Source of the DNA: Zychaea mexicana
Taxonomy: Eukaryota; Mucoromycota; Mucoromycetes; Mucorales; Lichtheimiaceae
Reading direction: 5' to 3'
DNA: 64,000 nucleotides
NCBI RefSeq assembly: GCF_025766255.1
Contig: NW_026516684.1
Span: forward strand, 248,001 to 312,000
Of this stretch, positions 1-11,120 are shown in pieces (within the stretch, counting starts at the first letter, position 1; the number at the start of each line of letters is the position of its first letter). The position numbers and the translations under genes are program-made. The notes below the pieces were generated by a model. That model worked only from the letters and a program-made list of their open reading frames with translations. It was not told the DNA's origin and made no database searches.

Positions 1-1293
1 AACATAGAGTTGCGTTTTCTCTGTGTCCAGCGATCGAATGTTGATTTGGGATCGGTATACAGCACAAAGTACATCAATCTGCTTCACGTCCACAGGAATT
101 GTTCCCGTAATACTATGCATGGTAATATAAGTAGGGAAACAATGCTGTTGTCAGTAATGAAATGATGATACTAATATGACTACTCCTTGTTTGTTCATTT
201 ACGTCGTGTTACCTTTTCCTGACAGGATACATATCGGCTTGGATAGGTGCAGTCTGAGGTGTGAAAAGCAATTGAACCGAGCAGCACGACATTGTAGTTG
301 AGGCTGTGGCTTCTTTGGTATCTGCGTTGTTGTCGTTGTTGTTACTTTGTAAGAGTTCCTCATCTGTCCTTGGTATTGCTGCCTCTTTTGAAACCACCCT
401 GATGGTTCGCGCATTCCAGTTGTGAAACATGCTTGCAAACGATACACCATAACTGTTATAATCCGCAGTTAGGTTCGATGCTCGCATATAGCTTCCTCCA
501 AATGGCCGGAGCACTGCATTCATGCCATTGTATAATGCTTCCGCTTCCTAAAAACAATATGATCTTAAGCTTTACTTTTCCATTTTCTTTTTTCCTCCCT
601 TAAGGATCAAGATTTTACCTGTACATCATCTGACAAGTGGGTGGAGGTATCCACCCAGCTCAAGGATATCCGATTTTCGATATATGAATCCCATAACGAA
701 CGACGGAATTCCGTATGCATGAACCGCAATCCAAGAGCAATACCTGACGACGGGAGCGATGATGATGATGGTGATGCTATCGGTGCAGTTGGGATATACT
801 TGTTCTCTTCCCAGTTTGTATATGTTTGTGGCAGTGGTGTAACAAGGTAGATAAAGTTCTTGACGTCCACCACACTTTGCTTTCTTTGCGGTTGCTGTTG
901 TCGACGAGGTGATTCAGACGATAAATTTGAATCGGTCCAGTGGAACTCGGCGATCGATTGAATTAATACGCGCTTGATTATTTCGAATGGTGCGACGACA
1001 GCAGCAGCATCAGTTGTTGTGGTTGTTGTTACATGCTGTTGTTGCAAAAGTTCTTGTTTAAACTTTTCGAGTGCACTGACGGAAATGGGACGAAACGGTT
1101 GGTTGGCAGTCGATATGGACGCTGCGCTGCTGCTGGTGAAGAATCGGTAGCCCCATGTCGTTCTTTTGTCGACGCAATCCAAAAAGTAGAGTAGAATGTT
1201 TAATATCGAATGCTGGATCGTTTCAATATCAGGCTCAACGACATTGACTAGAAAGATTACATGTGGCGCACTTCGTTTGTTGTTGTTGATCAT
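1..1293 (-). CDS. Treslin/TICRR (Sld3-like) replication initiation factor, N-terminal part
   Basis: Partial gene cut by the left window edge. Exons on the minus strand are 619..1293, 213..547 and 1..112; the phases (0, then 2+1) join without a stop and give 374 residues. The start is the ATG at 1293. The first 225 residues follow the order of the animal treslin N-terminal domain as I remember it: a hydrophobic strand (VIFLVNVV), a helix ending in LLYFLDC, then WGYRFF, later IYLVTPLPQ, and finally SLSWVDTS. In animals treslin, the Sld3 counterpart, brings Cdc45 to the MCM helicase under CDK control. The CDK-regulated C-terminal part would lie outside the window. T, Q and N runs interrupt the domain. 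The family assignment is inferred from motif order, not from a profile search; a different vWA-like protein is possible. Confidence 0.55.
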
Positions 1294-1854
1294 GAAGTCC
1301 TGCCACGGAGTAGAAAAAGAAGGACGTTATAGTGTCACGCTCTCGCCTTTTTTTTTTATTTTACACGAAAAATGGAAATGATGCCGCCTAGCCAAGCACG
1401 CGTCGTTCCAAATGCCAAATATAGTAAAAACACGTACCTGGTCAACATTTTTTGACTTCCTTCCTCTATACCACTGTCAATACAATATGAAGCACATACA
1501 TACTTTATAAAAGGACGGTAAACGGCTGTTTAAAGAATACGACAGTATATTCTGTTCCTAATCACCCATTGTCGACGATGGTAATCCGCTTCTTAATTAT
1601 ATGAAACGAAACGACTGCAAATTATGGTAAATAGCAAGTCTTGCAGAGATTTATTTTTTTCCTTTACAGAAGACCGGTTTTTTTTTTTTTGCAGTCTTCG
1701 CTTGCTAGTTATCCGCCATTCGACCAAGGTTTTTGAGGAAGAAACTAGTGTGATGCTTTAAAGTTGGGAGATGGCTCTATAGAAAAATGTTTTTAAAGCA
1801 ACTTTAACACGATCGCTGTCATCTTGCGCTACTAGGATTCGTCATCCTCACTCG

Positions 1855-1925
1855 GCGATCCGTCTAGTCGATCCGATCCGACCTCGATTGAGTTAAAGGT
1901 GGATCCGATCCGATCCATGGATCCG
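1855..1925. repeat. GATCC-rich degenerate short repeat
   Basis: Short units of the form GATCCGATCC recur about six times, broken by spacers. The tract is much more GC-rich than its surroundings. Function unknown. Confidence 0.5.
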
Positions 1926-3316
1926 TTATTAATATGTGTGTTAATATGTGAAGTGATAATAGTACAAGAGAAATGATATTGGGAGCATTAAATATTTTCT
2001 ACAATGCCGTACTTTTCGTCTTACTAGCCGTTTTGTACTTCAAAGTGAAGATTTTGTGAGGGCACAGAAAGTATAAATGGTAGTGTAGAAATACCCTCAT
2101 TAAGGTATTTAGAGATTGGTTAGAGTTGAGGACTGTAATTTTTGGCTGGTCGTAAAGTAGAGAGCAAAATCGGCAAGTAACGATGTAAATAAATAACTTA
2201 TCCGGTTGTTAGATGATGGAGGATATTCGATCAGAGAGCAGCAAGTATAAAGATGGAGAGCCAAAGCTTCTCAGTATAAATTGTGAAGCAAAACATTTAT
2301 TACATAAGTTGTGAATAAACAACTGTCAAGAGAGATATGAGAGCATAAACAGGCTAAAAAAGTGTAAGCTTTGCTATTGAAGTTATGACACAAAGGACGT
2401 AATAAAAAAATGGCGTTATTTTTACCTAGATCTATATGCTCTTAAAGTAAACTGTATTCGTAGTAATGGTACTTTCGTTTGACGAATTCTTCATATAAAA
2501 TTACAGACTCGATATAAAACGCGAGAAGGATGATGTACAATTAAACACATGCCAGTGCATCAATGCTTAAGTATCATAGTGTAAAACGTTTGGGGTTATG
2601 AAATAATACAGTAGAGACAATGAATGGGGACTGATAGACTGGCCAGAATTATTGTATTAGAAGATAGCAAAAGGAGCACGTACCCATTGCTAATATCTTT
2701 GTGCTGAGATTCGTTAAATCGAGTAATCCTAGTCATTGTTATATCTGCTATCAATAAGTTGCGTAGCTACAGTTTTCAGCAGGCTGGAAATATTGTGAAG
2801 TGATAAGGATAAGCTATAGAGAAAGAAAGTGCTCCGTGTATGACACAACAGAGTGGATCTATATCTGATATTGCTGTAATTCTTCCATTACCTTCAGCCA
2901 GTTGTAATCGTGTGCAGATGCAAAATGGAGCGTCGTTATGTGTAGATAGGAAAGCAAGGAAGAAGCTGGACCCAGCAAGCGCTGGCTCCCTGATAGTACG
3001 GCTGGATAAAAAGATCTTCCTAATTATGAAAATAATTTATTACACCTAAGCTGCCTGCAAGGAACTGGCTGCTTGGTCTGCTTTCGACTATAGAACAATG
3101 TCTATTTTGTAATCTCCTATATATAATACGAGTACACTATGCGATATAGAATTCAATTGTTTAGCCATGCTCAATATACTAGTCTTCTACACCGAATTCA
3201 TACTTTTCTATTATATAACTTTCTCTGTTATATAAAAAGACGTTTTGTAGTATATCTCCTCAGCATATAAGTTGGATCCACAGATTGGATTAGGGGTTGC
3301 AATCTGACCTGTGAGG

Positions 3317-3394
3317 ATGGGTCAACGGGTCGGGTTGATGCTTTTCTTACCTATAGTCAACCCATCTAACCCTTGACCCGACCCGTCGACCCAT
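3317..3394. repeat. 18-bp inverted repeat with 42-bp spacer
   Basis: The left arm at 3317-3334 and the right arm at 3377-3394 are reverse complements at 17 of 18 positions; the core is GGGTCRACGGGTCGGG. A related CCCAACCCGGCCCG tract occurs near 3637. The arms could form a cruciform or hairpin in otherwise AT-rich DNA. Confidence 0.7.
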
Positions 3395-3974
3395 TGTGAC
3401 ACGTGTATACATACAATATGTATGAGGTACTTGTATTCAAGCAGTCAATCTTTCTATTAGGAAGCATCATTATATTAAAGATCTAGTTGTCAATCTGTCT
3501 GCTATAGAACTATAACATAAAATGTTCTTATATTCTTTTTATTGTGGGATTATATTTTGTCTTCAAGAATAAAGGATCAGTAAGCTATAAGCAATATTTA
3601 TAAAAGGAGTAAAGAAGTAGTAATAGAGCCTTGACCCAACCCGGCCCGTCTAATTGTGACCCCTAACTATTATTATTCTAAGTATCACTTTTAGTATTAG
3701 TTATATTGTGGCTCTAAAGAATATATGCTGCAACTTTAAGAAATTGCATTAGAATTTAAAGGCATTTTAAGAGGAATCTAACGAGATAGTGATTCAAGAA
3801 TCTTGTAAATAGTCAAATAAATTATAATGTTGAGAAATTGGTTTAGAGAGGTATTATAGATGATTTTAGGGGAAAAGGATTATAATAAGAAGGGATCTAA
3901 TTTTGATTCATTTACTGTAGCACTGCTCTTAAAGCACTCTGAAAGAATCACTCTGAAATCAGGTTTTAACTTAA

Positions 3975-4036
3975 GTGGTAGCAGTAGCAGCAGCAGTACA
4001 GCACAGCAGTACAGCACAGCAGTACAGCAGTGCATA
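3975..4036. repeat. CAG/GTACAGCA microsatellite
   Basis: Imperfect CAG units pass into about three copies of a 13-bp CAGCACAGCAGTA-like unit. The tract ends about 70 bp upstream of the tRNA gene. No coding frame uses it. Confidence 0.6.
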
Positions 4037-4105
4037 TAAAATTTAAAAAAAAAAAAATCGGATCCCCAACGGGATATACTTTAATATTCCATTGCATATC
4101 AACAA

Positions 4106-4187
4106 GTCACTTTGGCGGAGTGGTTAACGCGGTGCCCTGCTAAGGCATTGTCCTTTGGACGCGCAGGTTCGAATCCTGCAGGTGACG
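4106..4187 (+). tRNA. tRNA-Ser (anticodon GCU)
   Basis: An 82-nt class II tRNA without intron. The seven-base acceptor stem pairs GTCACTT with AGGTGAC, followed by G as discriminator. The anticodon loop CTGCTAA carries GCT and reads the Ser codons AGC and AGU. A long variable arm (TGTCC/GGACG), typical of tRNA-Ser, follows. The T arm contains the B-box sequence GGTTCGAATCC. The 3' CCA is not encoded, as expected in eukaryotes. Confidence 0.95.
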
Positions 4188-4192
4188 TTTCA

Positions 4193-4207
4193 TTTTTGCA
4201 ATTTTTT
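4193..4207 (+). terminator. RNA polymerase III terminator of tRNA-Ser
   Basis: A T5 run and a T6 run lie 6-20 bp after the tRNA 3' end on the coding strand, as expected for Pol III termination. Confidence 0.8.
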
Positions 4208-6047
4208 GGCGCTTTTTCTTTCGCCGTCATCGTTAGCACCGGTTTGTTGATTGTACTAGTAAACAGTAGAGTAGATGTTAAATAGATACTTTACAGATAT
4301 AAAAAAACAGAAGCAATTATACATAATGATCTTCAATTTTGAGTAGAAACTAAAGATTTAAGTACCTGGCAATCATAATAGCAGTAGCAGCAAGAACAAC
4401 TATACATAATGAGATATGTTGTAATATGTTATCCTGCAACTCATCTGGTATGAATAGTAACAATGAAGATGAAAAAGGAAAAGAAAAAGTTTTTTGCTTT
4501 TTTTCGAAACAGCGATCGTAAAAACCAAGCTCCTAGAAAAGCATAGTAAAAAGGCCGATGTTTCAGTTTGTAGATACAAAATATTTGTTTCACATTAAAA
4601 ATGACATGGGTGGTATTTATCTGGCAGATATGTTCCAGCTCGTTTACAAGAAGTTTCATATAGACATTGTGATATGTACAAAATCTTTTGCTAACAATTA
4701 CAACTACTGTCTTTGATATTGACATACTAGACCATGATAATCAGCAGAGTTGTAATTTATATAGCAATAAATACTGTATCAGGGCTACTTTGTAGCGGTA
4801 TCTGCAAGAAAAATTGAAAGCAACAAAATAGATACAGAGAAGAAGGAAAAAACAGCGTATTGCAAGAAGAACTGTAAGGTGATTGGTATCCATCATAGTC
4901 AAATAATGCAGGAATTGCGTGTGGATCGCACTGGTCGCGTAGCAATCAATAATATATAAGTGCACAGCAATGACGCCGCAAGTAAAATCTTATAATAATC
5001 GTAATACAATACTAGCTACGTATTTTCCGATATGCCGTTAAGATACGTGGTGTAAAAAAGAAGAGGATGGATAGAGAAGAGACGGCAGAGAAAGCGAGCT
5101 CGGCATTAACCTATATATAATAAAAGAGAGGATCATTTGTCATGAAAAAGTTGATTAAACTGCTCTCTCTTTTTTTCTGGGCTATCAAACCCTGATATTG
5201 AAGGAGATGCACTGGCTCAATGGACGCAAACAAGTCGTCTCTAGTAGTAACACTTCCTTTGGTGCAAAGTACATTTGATGCCAACACAGCAGCTACTATT
5301 ATGAAACGTCATTCTGCTTCTAGAGCCTTCAACAAACTGTGCAGAGGTGAGTACCTACTCTTGTTGAGAGCTTGTGTTTTGGCAGCAAACAGCATGCAGG
5401 TGAAGTGCCCGGTTCTTGTCTTCTACTGATTCGAGCTCTGCATAGGTGAAAAATTGCAAACATAAATCAGCTCCCTCGTTTTCGTCTTGATTGATTTTAG
5501 CATATTCTACTGATGAGCGAAATAAACACTGTGCACAAAGCAGTGCAGCAGAGACGTGTTAGTCTTCAATTGTTCAATCATCATAAAGTTAAATTAATGC
5601 ATGTGGATCTTTTAAGTGAAAGAAGGTTTACTTCGTCATACTGATAAAAAGCAATAACTTTACGTACCCTCAACACGATTAAGATTTTCATAGTAATGTA
5701 GTAGGTTCGAGACAGCAAATAACATTGCTTTATAGAAAAAATACCATGTCCCTTCTTTTGCACATCACTAAAACCAGCATCCAATATTTCTTCTGATCCA
5801 TAGTAAGATCCCTGTGTTATTATGGATAAGAGAAATGATAAGCAAGAGAAAGACCCTTAGAACAAAAGAAACTCTATGCTATGGTGATAATTTTGAATGA
5901 AGATACGAGGATATACAGGATAGTTGCAACAAAAGGAAAAAAGTAAAATTAAATGGAGGATAAAATGCAAAAGTGTATGTGTGTGCGTGGGAGCATTGTA
6001 TGTTGTGTATGAGCTGTAATGGTTGTTGGTTTATCTAGGAGGTGGTC
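4208..6047. other. AT-rich intergenic region, no confident gene
   Basis: Only short open frames are present. A plus-strand frame at 5220-5429 has an ATG and a GTGAGT donor-like site after about 42 codons but no recognisable product. A minus-strand frame near 5581-5784 is likewise unrecognised. Neither is annotated as a gene. Confidence 0.4.
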
Positions 6048-7276
6048 TTACAACTTTGTCGCAGCAGCACCAGCAGTAGCAGCAGCAAGACGTTGTTGTC
6101 GGTTATCATCATACCAAGCCGCATGCCATTTCTTGAACTGCTCCAAAACGACAAAAGTGATGATGGTCTGTGGTCCCAAGCGGACAAAGGCAGGAGTCCA
6201 TCCCTTGAAGAATGATGCAATGCCTTCGCTCTTGTACATGTGCGTCATAATCGATAGAGATGACATTTGACGGTCACCTGCACCAGCTGTCATGATACGT
6301 GTTTTGATCACATCTACAGGCGAGCAGACAGTCGTGGCCACCAATCCCTATTATATTTATCAGCGTATCAGTGATCTTTTTTCCACTTATCCACACACTT
6401 GTTTTTTCCAATAGATCCGCACAAAAAAAAAAAAAACCGAGATTCTTACCGCGAGAACACTGGACGTGAAGTGGACAGCTAAACCGTCTGATAAAGGAGT
6501 ATAATTAAGTAGCAAATCCTTGAACATATCGTACGAAACACACTGTGACGAGGTCATCAGGATGGCACGGTTCAGATTGGGACCAACACCGCGGAAGAGC
6601 GACTTGACGCCTTCCTCTCGAGACATACGGACAAGGCCATCAAAAGCATTTCTGTAATTACGTCGTTGTGCGGGAGGCAGCTGACCATCATTTTGCATAC
6701 GGACCTAGCAGAACGTTGAAAAGTATAAGATTAATAACACTCTTCTCTCAGAAAGAAAAAAAAAGTAGTATGTAAAAAAAAAACCAGGAACAAACGCTCT
6801 ACGTTCAAAACATCACCGGGATTGCCACAGAAACCACCCATTGCTCCAGCAGTGGACGAACAAGCCAACAAGTGCCATACAGTAGGCTCTAAATATACCC
6901 CATTCCGAGTTAATTATACGTGCATATAAACCAGCCAATTTTGTAAACTGACAAAACAGCAGTTACAAAAAAAAAGTTTCTCACGTTCTACGCGGCTTGC
7001 CATATTCTGCTTAAGCTTGTCATAAGCACCAAAGCGCACGGTGGAATAGGTAGCTTGTCGCAACAAGCTAGCAGAGAGACCGGCATACAGTCTCAAGAAA
7101 CCTTCCTTCTTTGCAATGCCGAGCATGGTCGAGATCATGCCATGGTGAGCCTGGCCCTTCATGTTTTGTAAGCGGACCTTGGTGAGATCGAAGGGATGCA
7201 CAACAACTGCGGCAACGCAGGAAGCTGCACCACCAAAGTAGAATGGCGTGGATCGTTTCTTAGCAACAGTTGTCAT
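6048..7276 (-). CDS. DIC1: Mitochondrial dicarboxylate carrier
   Basis: Four exons (6985..7276, 6803..6888, 6450..6704, 6048..6347) encode 310 residues of a mitochondrial carrier in the inner membrane. All three carrier repeats are present with their signatures: HPFDLTKVRLQ, NPGDVLNVRMQ and CSPVDVIKTRIM. Phrases such as LRQATYSTVRFGAYD, RMQND and GLVATTVCSP follow yeast Dic1 closely, which exchanges malate or succinate for phosphate and so feeds the citric acid cycle. Length matches the family (about 300). The second and third introns begin with GTAGAG and GTAAGA. The C-terminus ends in an Ala/Thr-rich tail. The nearest alternatives are the oxaloacetate or oxoglutarate carriers, but similarity favours DIC1. 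Confidence 0.93.
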
Positions 7277-7287
7277 GTCAATCGGCG

Positions 7288-7356
7288 AAGAAAGAGAGAG
7301 GGGAGAGAGAGAGAGAGAGGGGAGGAGGAGGAGAAGAGAAGGGAGGAGAAGGGAAG
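7288..7356. repeat. GA-rich tract in the DIC1 leader
   Basis: Nearly pure purine (GA/GGA) DNA starts 11 bp upstream of the DIC1 ATG, so it reads as a CT-rich tract on the DIC1 sense strand. Pyrimidine tracts just upstream of fungal start codons are common in promoters and leaders; this role is inferred. Confidence 0.6.
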
Positions 7357-8622
7357 CCTACGGCAAAAGACGGGAGTAACAGTTCAAAATATATTTGGCT
7401 TGGTGCAACAAAAAAGTTGTAGAAAAAACAATGGTCGGTGGGTCGGGCTTACGGTAAGCCGCTCAGGAGTTACCGAAGCGGGGAAAGAGGGGGGAGTGAG
7501 TACATAATCAACTGCCCAATGAAACATTGGATACAGGTCTGATGTGTAATGATTATAAATACCAAGCACTAATGCAGTCAGTTGACCCGAAGAGCGATTC
7601 TTTTGACATTTAATTGAACATTGACATACTAGCTGTAGCGTATACGGAAGATAAGCATATGCGTACATTCTACATATACTCCTCACTAAACACGCCGGCG
7701 CTCATAAATCCATCGGGAAGACGGGGTAATATTTGTCCCGTATCAGGCATTGGTGGTTTGGCTCTTTTTCATTCCTGTCGTCCACGACTTGAGAGCCAAT
7801 CACATGGAAAGAACAAGTATCTACGCCAGAACATGCTAAGAGATGTGTGAATAAAAGATGTGTGATTTCTCTTAATCAATGATCAGGGTATACCCTGGTT
7901 TTTTTTCCCTTATGTGTTGTTGTGGGTATAAATGGGAAATTGTGGGGAAGAAACAGGGTGGTGTCCAATTTTGGTGACCCGCCATGTTTGCCAGAAACAT
8001 TTTTTTTTTGTATGAGCCGATAGACCAAAATCTATTAATCCAATATTTTCCAGAAACATATATGCTCAATACGTCGTAGGTCGGTACTGCCCGAATAGTA
8101 GCGCTTCAAGATGATCCACACGCACTGGTTTTTGTTCTGCTGTATTATTTAAGAGCATTAGCTAGCTGTTATAGTTGTTACTGTGTGTGTCCTCGCAAAG
8201 ACCTCGTCAGTCAAATTCGATTGTAAAAAGCGCTTTTGTTGGCTAGAAGCATCTTCGTTTGTGTTGAAAAATCAATTCACCAAATGCTGCTCTTTGTATT
8301 CTGTCAATGTGCTTGACATCATGTGTTTAAAGCGCTACTCTCTACAAGTATATGTACAATGAGCACAGGTTATGTCTATATTACTCATTTGATTTTTTGT
8401 AAAGTTAACAGGTTTTATTAAGACTCATTTCGATTAAAGCATGTGCTTTGATCCATGATCTTCGTTTAATTCTGCTTATTTACTTATATATTGTTGTGCA
8501 CAAGACTCACGAAGATTCTTCGGATCAATGATATCTTCGTTTGTCAAGATGAATATAATAGTTTGAAGAACCAATAGTATGAAAATACTGCAGCATCATA
8601 TTATATTCCGAAAGCGGTCAGG
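7357..8622. other. DIC1 upstream region, no gene seen
   Basis: This region probably contains the DIC1 promoter. Small overlapping frames around 7384-7850 lack splice context or recognisable content. No repeats were noted. Confidence 0.4.
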
Positions 8623-9030
8623 TCAATGCTTTAATGTGGGGTATAAGTACGGAATGCCCCATGACCTAATATACCCAACAATCCCTTTGAATTTAAGGTT
8701 TTGTATCATCGGGCTAATAGGCGGGGTCACGAGCCCTCTTTTGGTTTTATTCCACGTACGGGTTAGGCTGCATTTCCTATGACTATCCATGGCGATCCGT
8801 AAAAAGAAATTCATGCAACCGAGGAACAATGAAAAGAATTGCTGGATATCGCAAAACCCCTTTCCCCGCCTTGTGTAGTAATGAGCTTTGCATGAGCCAT
8901 CATCCATTGCAAAGTGAACTCGGGGCATTCCGCGTGTGTAACATTGGACTGACGCGTGTGATGGCGAACTCAATGCATCATGTATCTCGTCAGGGGTAGC
9001 ATAACTACCAGGTCTAATGGTAGTGTGCAT
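8623..9030 (-). CDS. Hypothetical protein, unrecognised
   Basis: An uninterrupted frame of 135 residues from the ATG at 9030. It has a mixed, fairly protein-like composition in its first 75 residues (for example RVHFAMDDGSCKAHYYTRR) and a less convincing C-terminal half. A shorter first exon followed by an intron is possible. No family was recognised and there is no neighbouring context. It may be a chance frame. Confidence 0.3.
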   Translation of the reverse strand: MHTTIRPGSYATPDEIHDALSSPSHASVQCYTRGMPRVHFAMDDGSCKAHYYTRRGKGFCDIQQFFSLFLGCMNFFLRIAMDSHRKCSLTRTWNKTKRGLVTPPISPMIQNLKFKGIVGYIRSWGIPYLYPTLKH

Positions 9031-9392
9031 TTGTTTGATAATTGGAGCCAAGCTGAGAGAATGATTTATACAAGGTTATATTGCAAGTACTAAAACATAC
9101 ATCCTCGCCACCCACGGTTTACACCCTTTTACAGAAAAGGCAACACTCGTTAAGAACATAATTATTAAAGATGAAATGATGTGTTGAGGATGCAAATTGT
9201 ATATTTTCTTGTTTCTTTCTCGTTGCACTTCAAACCATTCGTTTTTGATCTAATGATTTCTGTGTGTGGAAAAAAAGAGACAAAGAAGGGAGAAGATGTG
9301 GGGATTCAATGAACAGCACCTAGCGAAAAGCCGTTCGGGGAGAATGTAAGGAAGAAAATCAAAGAGGAACTACCGGTGTTCTACTTTCTCTC

Positions 9393-11120
9393 TTATTTAC
9401 GAACATCATCGTCATCGTCATCCATAACGTCATCATCGTCGTCGATAAAATCGCTTTCCTCAGCCGATTCATACCAGCTGTTTATCAGAATATTTGAGTG
9501 TAGGTATACTATTAGTAAAAAAAGACCAATGATAATAATAATTAAATTTCGATATACGTACAAGTTATCATCGTCTTCTATTTCCGCTGGAGCAGCCAGC
9601 ATAAAGTCCTTCTCGGACTTTGGCATCTGAAAACCTGGAGGGATATCTTTTTTCGATGCTTCTACTTGGCCTATACAAATGGTCGGTTAAAATGGGTAAT
9701 CATCCCTTTGTAGCCATCTTCCTTCCATGTGCATAAATGTACAACCATAGGCACACTGCACTATTAGCCAATCAGAGTGCATCCAAGATACGTACCTTTT
9801 ACTATGCTGTCAAATAATTCACGGTCCTTTCGGTATGCTACCTGATGAACAAAAAAGGAATGTCAGCAAACTCCGTCAGAGGATCATGCTTATATATACC
9901 CATCAACCGACTTACTCCTGCATCTACATTGGCTGGACTCGAGCAATTCGGGTCGGCCAATAATGAAATAATGGAGATGAGAACACCTAGTAAAAGAAGA
10001 AGAACAAGTGTCAGATACATGTGTCTATCGAGATTCCGAGGAGCAACGACTGTATTATCATTACTTACTTTCTACTGACTAAAAGAGTTCAGGAATGTAG
10101 GACGATAAATGAAAGGTACGTGCATGTTAGCTTGGTCCACTATCCAAATATTTCCCATTTTTTTATTTTACCTGTGTGGGGTTCCATCGTTCCTAATTAC
10201 AAACGCAACAACGTACAAACAAAACAAGAATCAACTAACACGCAATACAACTGCAAGTAAATCAAATAGATTTCTTTGGATTTATGCCTTTACCTCTGCT
10301 TTCTCGCCACTCACTGGATCATCTCCAGGAGGATGTAAAATGGAAATGCAAAGGCGGCCGTCCGGATACACTGTATATTTAAAGAAAGAGAGAAGGGTAC
10401 AGAAAAAAAAAGCAACAGCAATAGTATGAATAAGATATCCAGTATGAGATGTTGTGTGTGTGTGTGTGTTTTAATTGAGAGAAGTCGATTATACCATTGG
10501 GATGATAAAATTCGCGGTCGAATCGGAATGTTGGCGGATTGAACGGATAGTCGTCCGGAAAAGACATGGTAGCCTATAACAAATGATACTCACCCTTCAG
10601 TCATCCAATATCCCCAAGTTAACCCTATCCTCCAATTATCACCAAAAGTACATCTTTTGTCTAGCATGCCCCCCACCCGTTGTTACTTTGAACTCCATCC
10701 TAAACCACGACCTCCTTCCTTCGCTTTTGCAAAACAACGAGTAAAACGTTTATTACCTTAAAATAGCCACCTTCATAAATGGTCTTGGGGGATCCAATGA
10801 TTGCGACATCCCTAACACACATACAAGTAAACCGTCAAGTTCAAGCATTATCATTGTGGAGAAAGAAGAAGCTAAAGGAGGGTCGATTCGGTATTATAAA
10901 AAGATAAGATCTTGTTTACCATTCGAAAATACTGTCATTTTTGAGATCAACGACGAACCCAGGAACAGGATTTCTGGTGAGCTCTACATGTCAAATTTTA
11001 AAAAAAGAGCAAGCAGCATACACGTCAGTTACTGTAACAAAAAAGGTAAAGGTTGCTAGGTAATATTATTGATTTACCTTTGTATTGTCTCTGGAGGATG
11101 CTTGCTGCGGACGATGACAT
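9393..11120 (-). CDS. CDC34: Ubiquitin-conjugating enzyme E2, Cdc34/UBE2R type
   Basis: Eleven exons: 11078..11120, 10920..10983, 10757..10811, 10495..10573, 10294..10370, 10172..10192, 10069..10078, 9916..9986, 9796..9841, 9562..9670 and 9393..9477. They encode 219 residues. The UBC fold is complete: FPDDYPFNPPTFRF, the HPN motif at 78-80, catalytic Cys88 in RLCISIL, and the Cdc34-specific acidic loop after it (HPPGDDPVSGEKAEERW). SLLADPN and SSPANVDAG follow. The C-terminal part matches yeast Cdc34 (SKKDIPPGF, DNFWYES) and ends in an acidic tail of Asp runs. Cdc34 is the E2 of SCF ubiquitin ligases and drives degradation of cyclins and CDK inhibitors. Exon 7 is only 10 nt and exon 6 is 21 nt; both are needed to keep frame and family sequence. 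Confidence 0.95.

Larger units (their letters stand above)
1294..4105. other. AT-rich intergenic region, no gene seen
   Basis: No frame stays open with splice signals for a convincing gene. The stretch holds a GATCC-rich tract, a GC-rich inverted repeat and a CAG-rich tract, listed separately. The remainder is AT-rich DNA with short homopolymer runs. Old transposon remnants are possible, but no terminal repeats were found. Confidence 0.5.
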
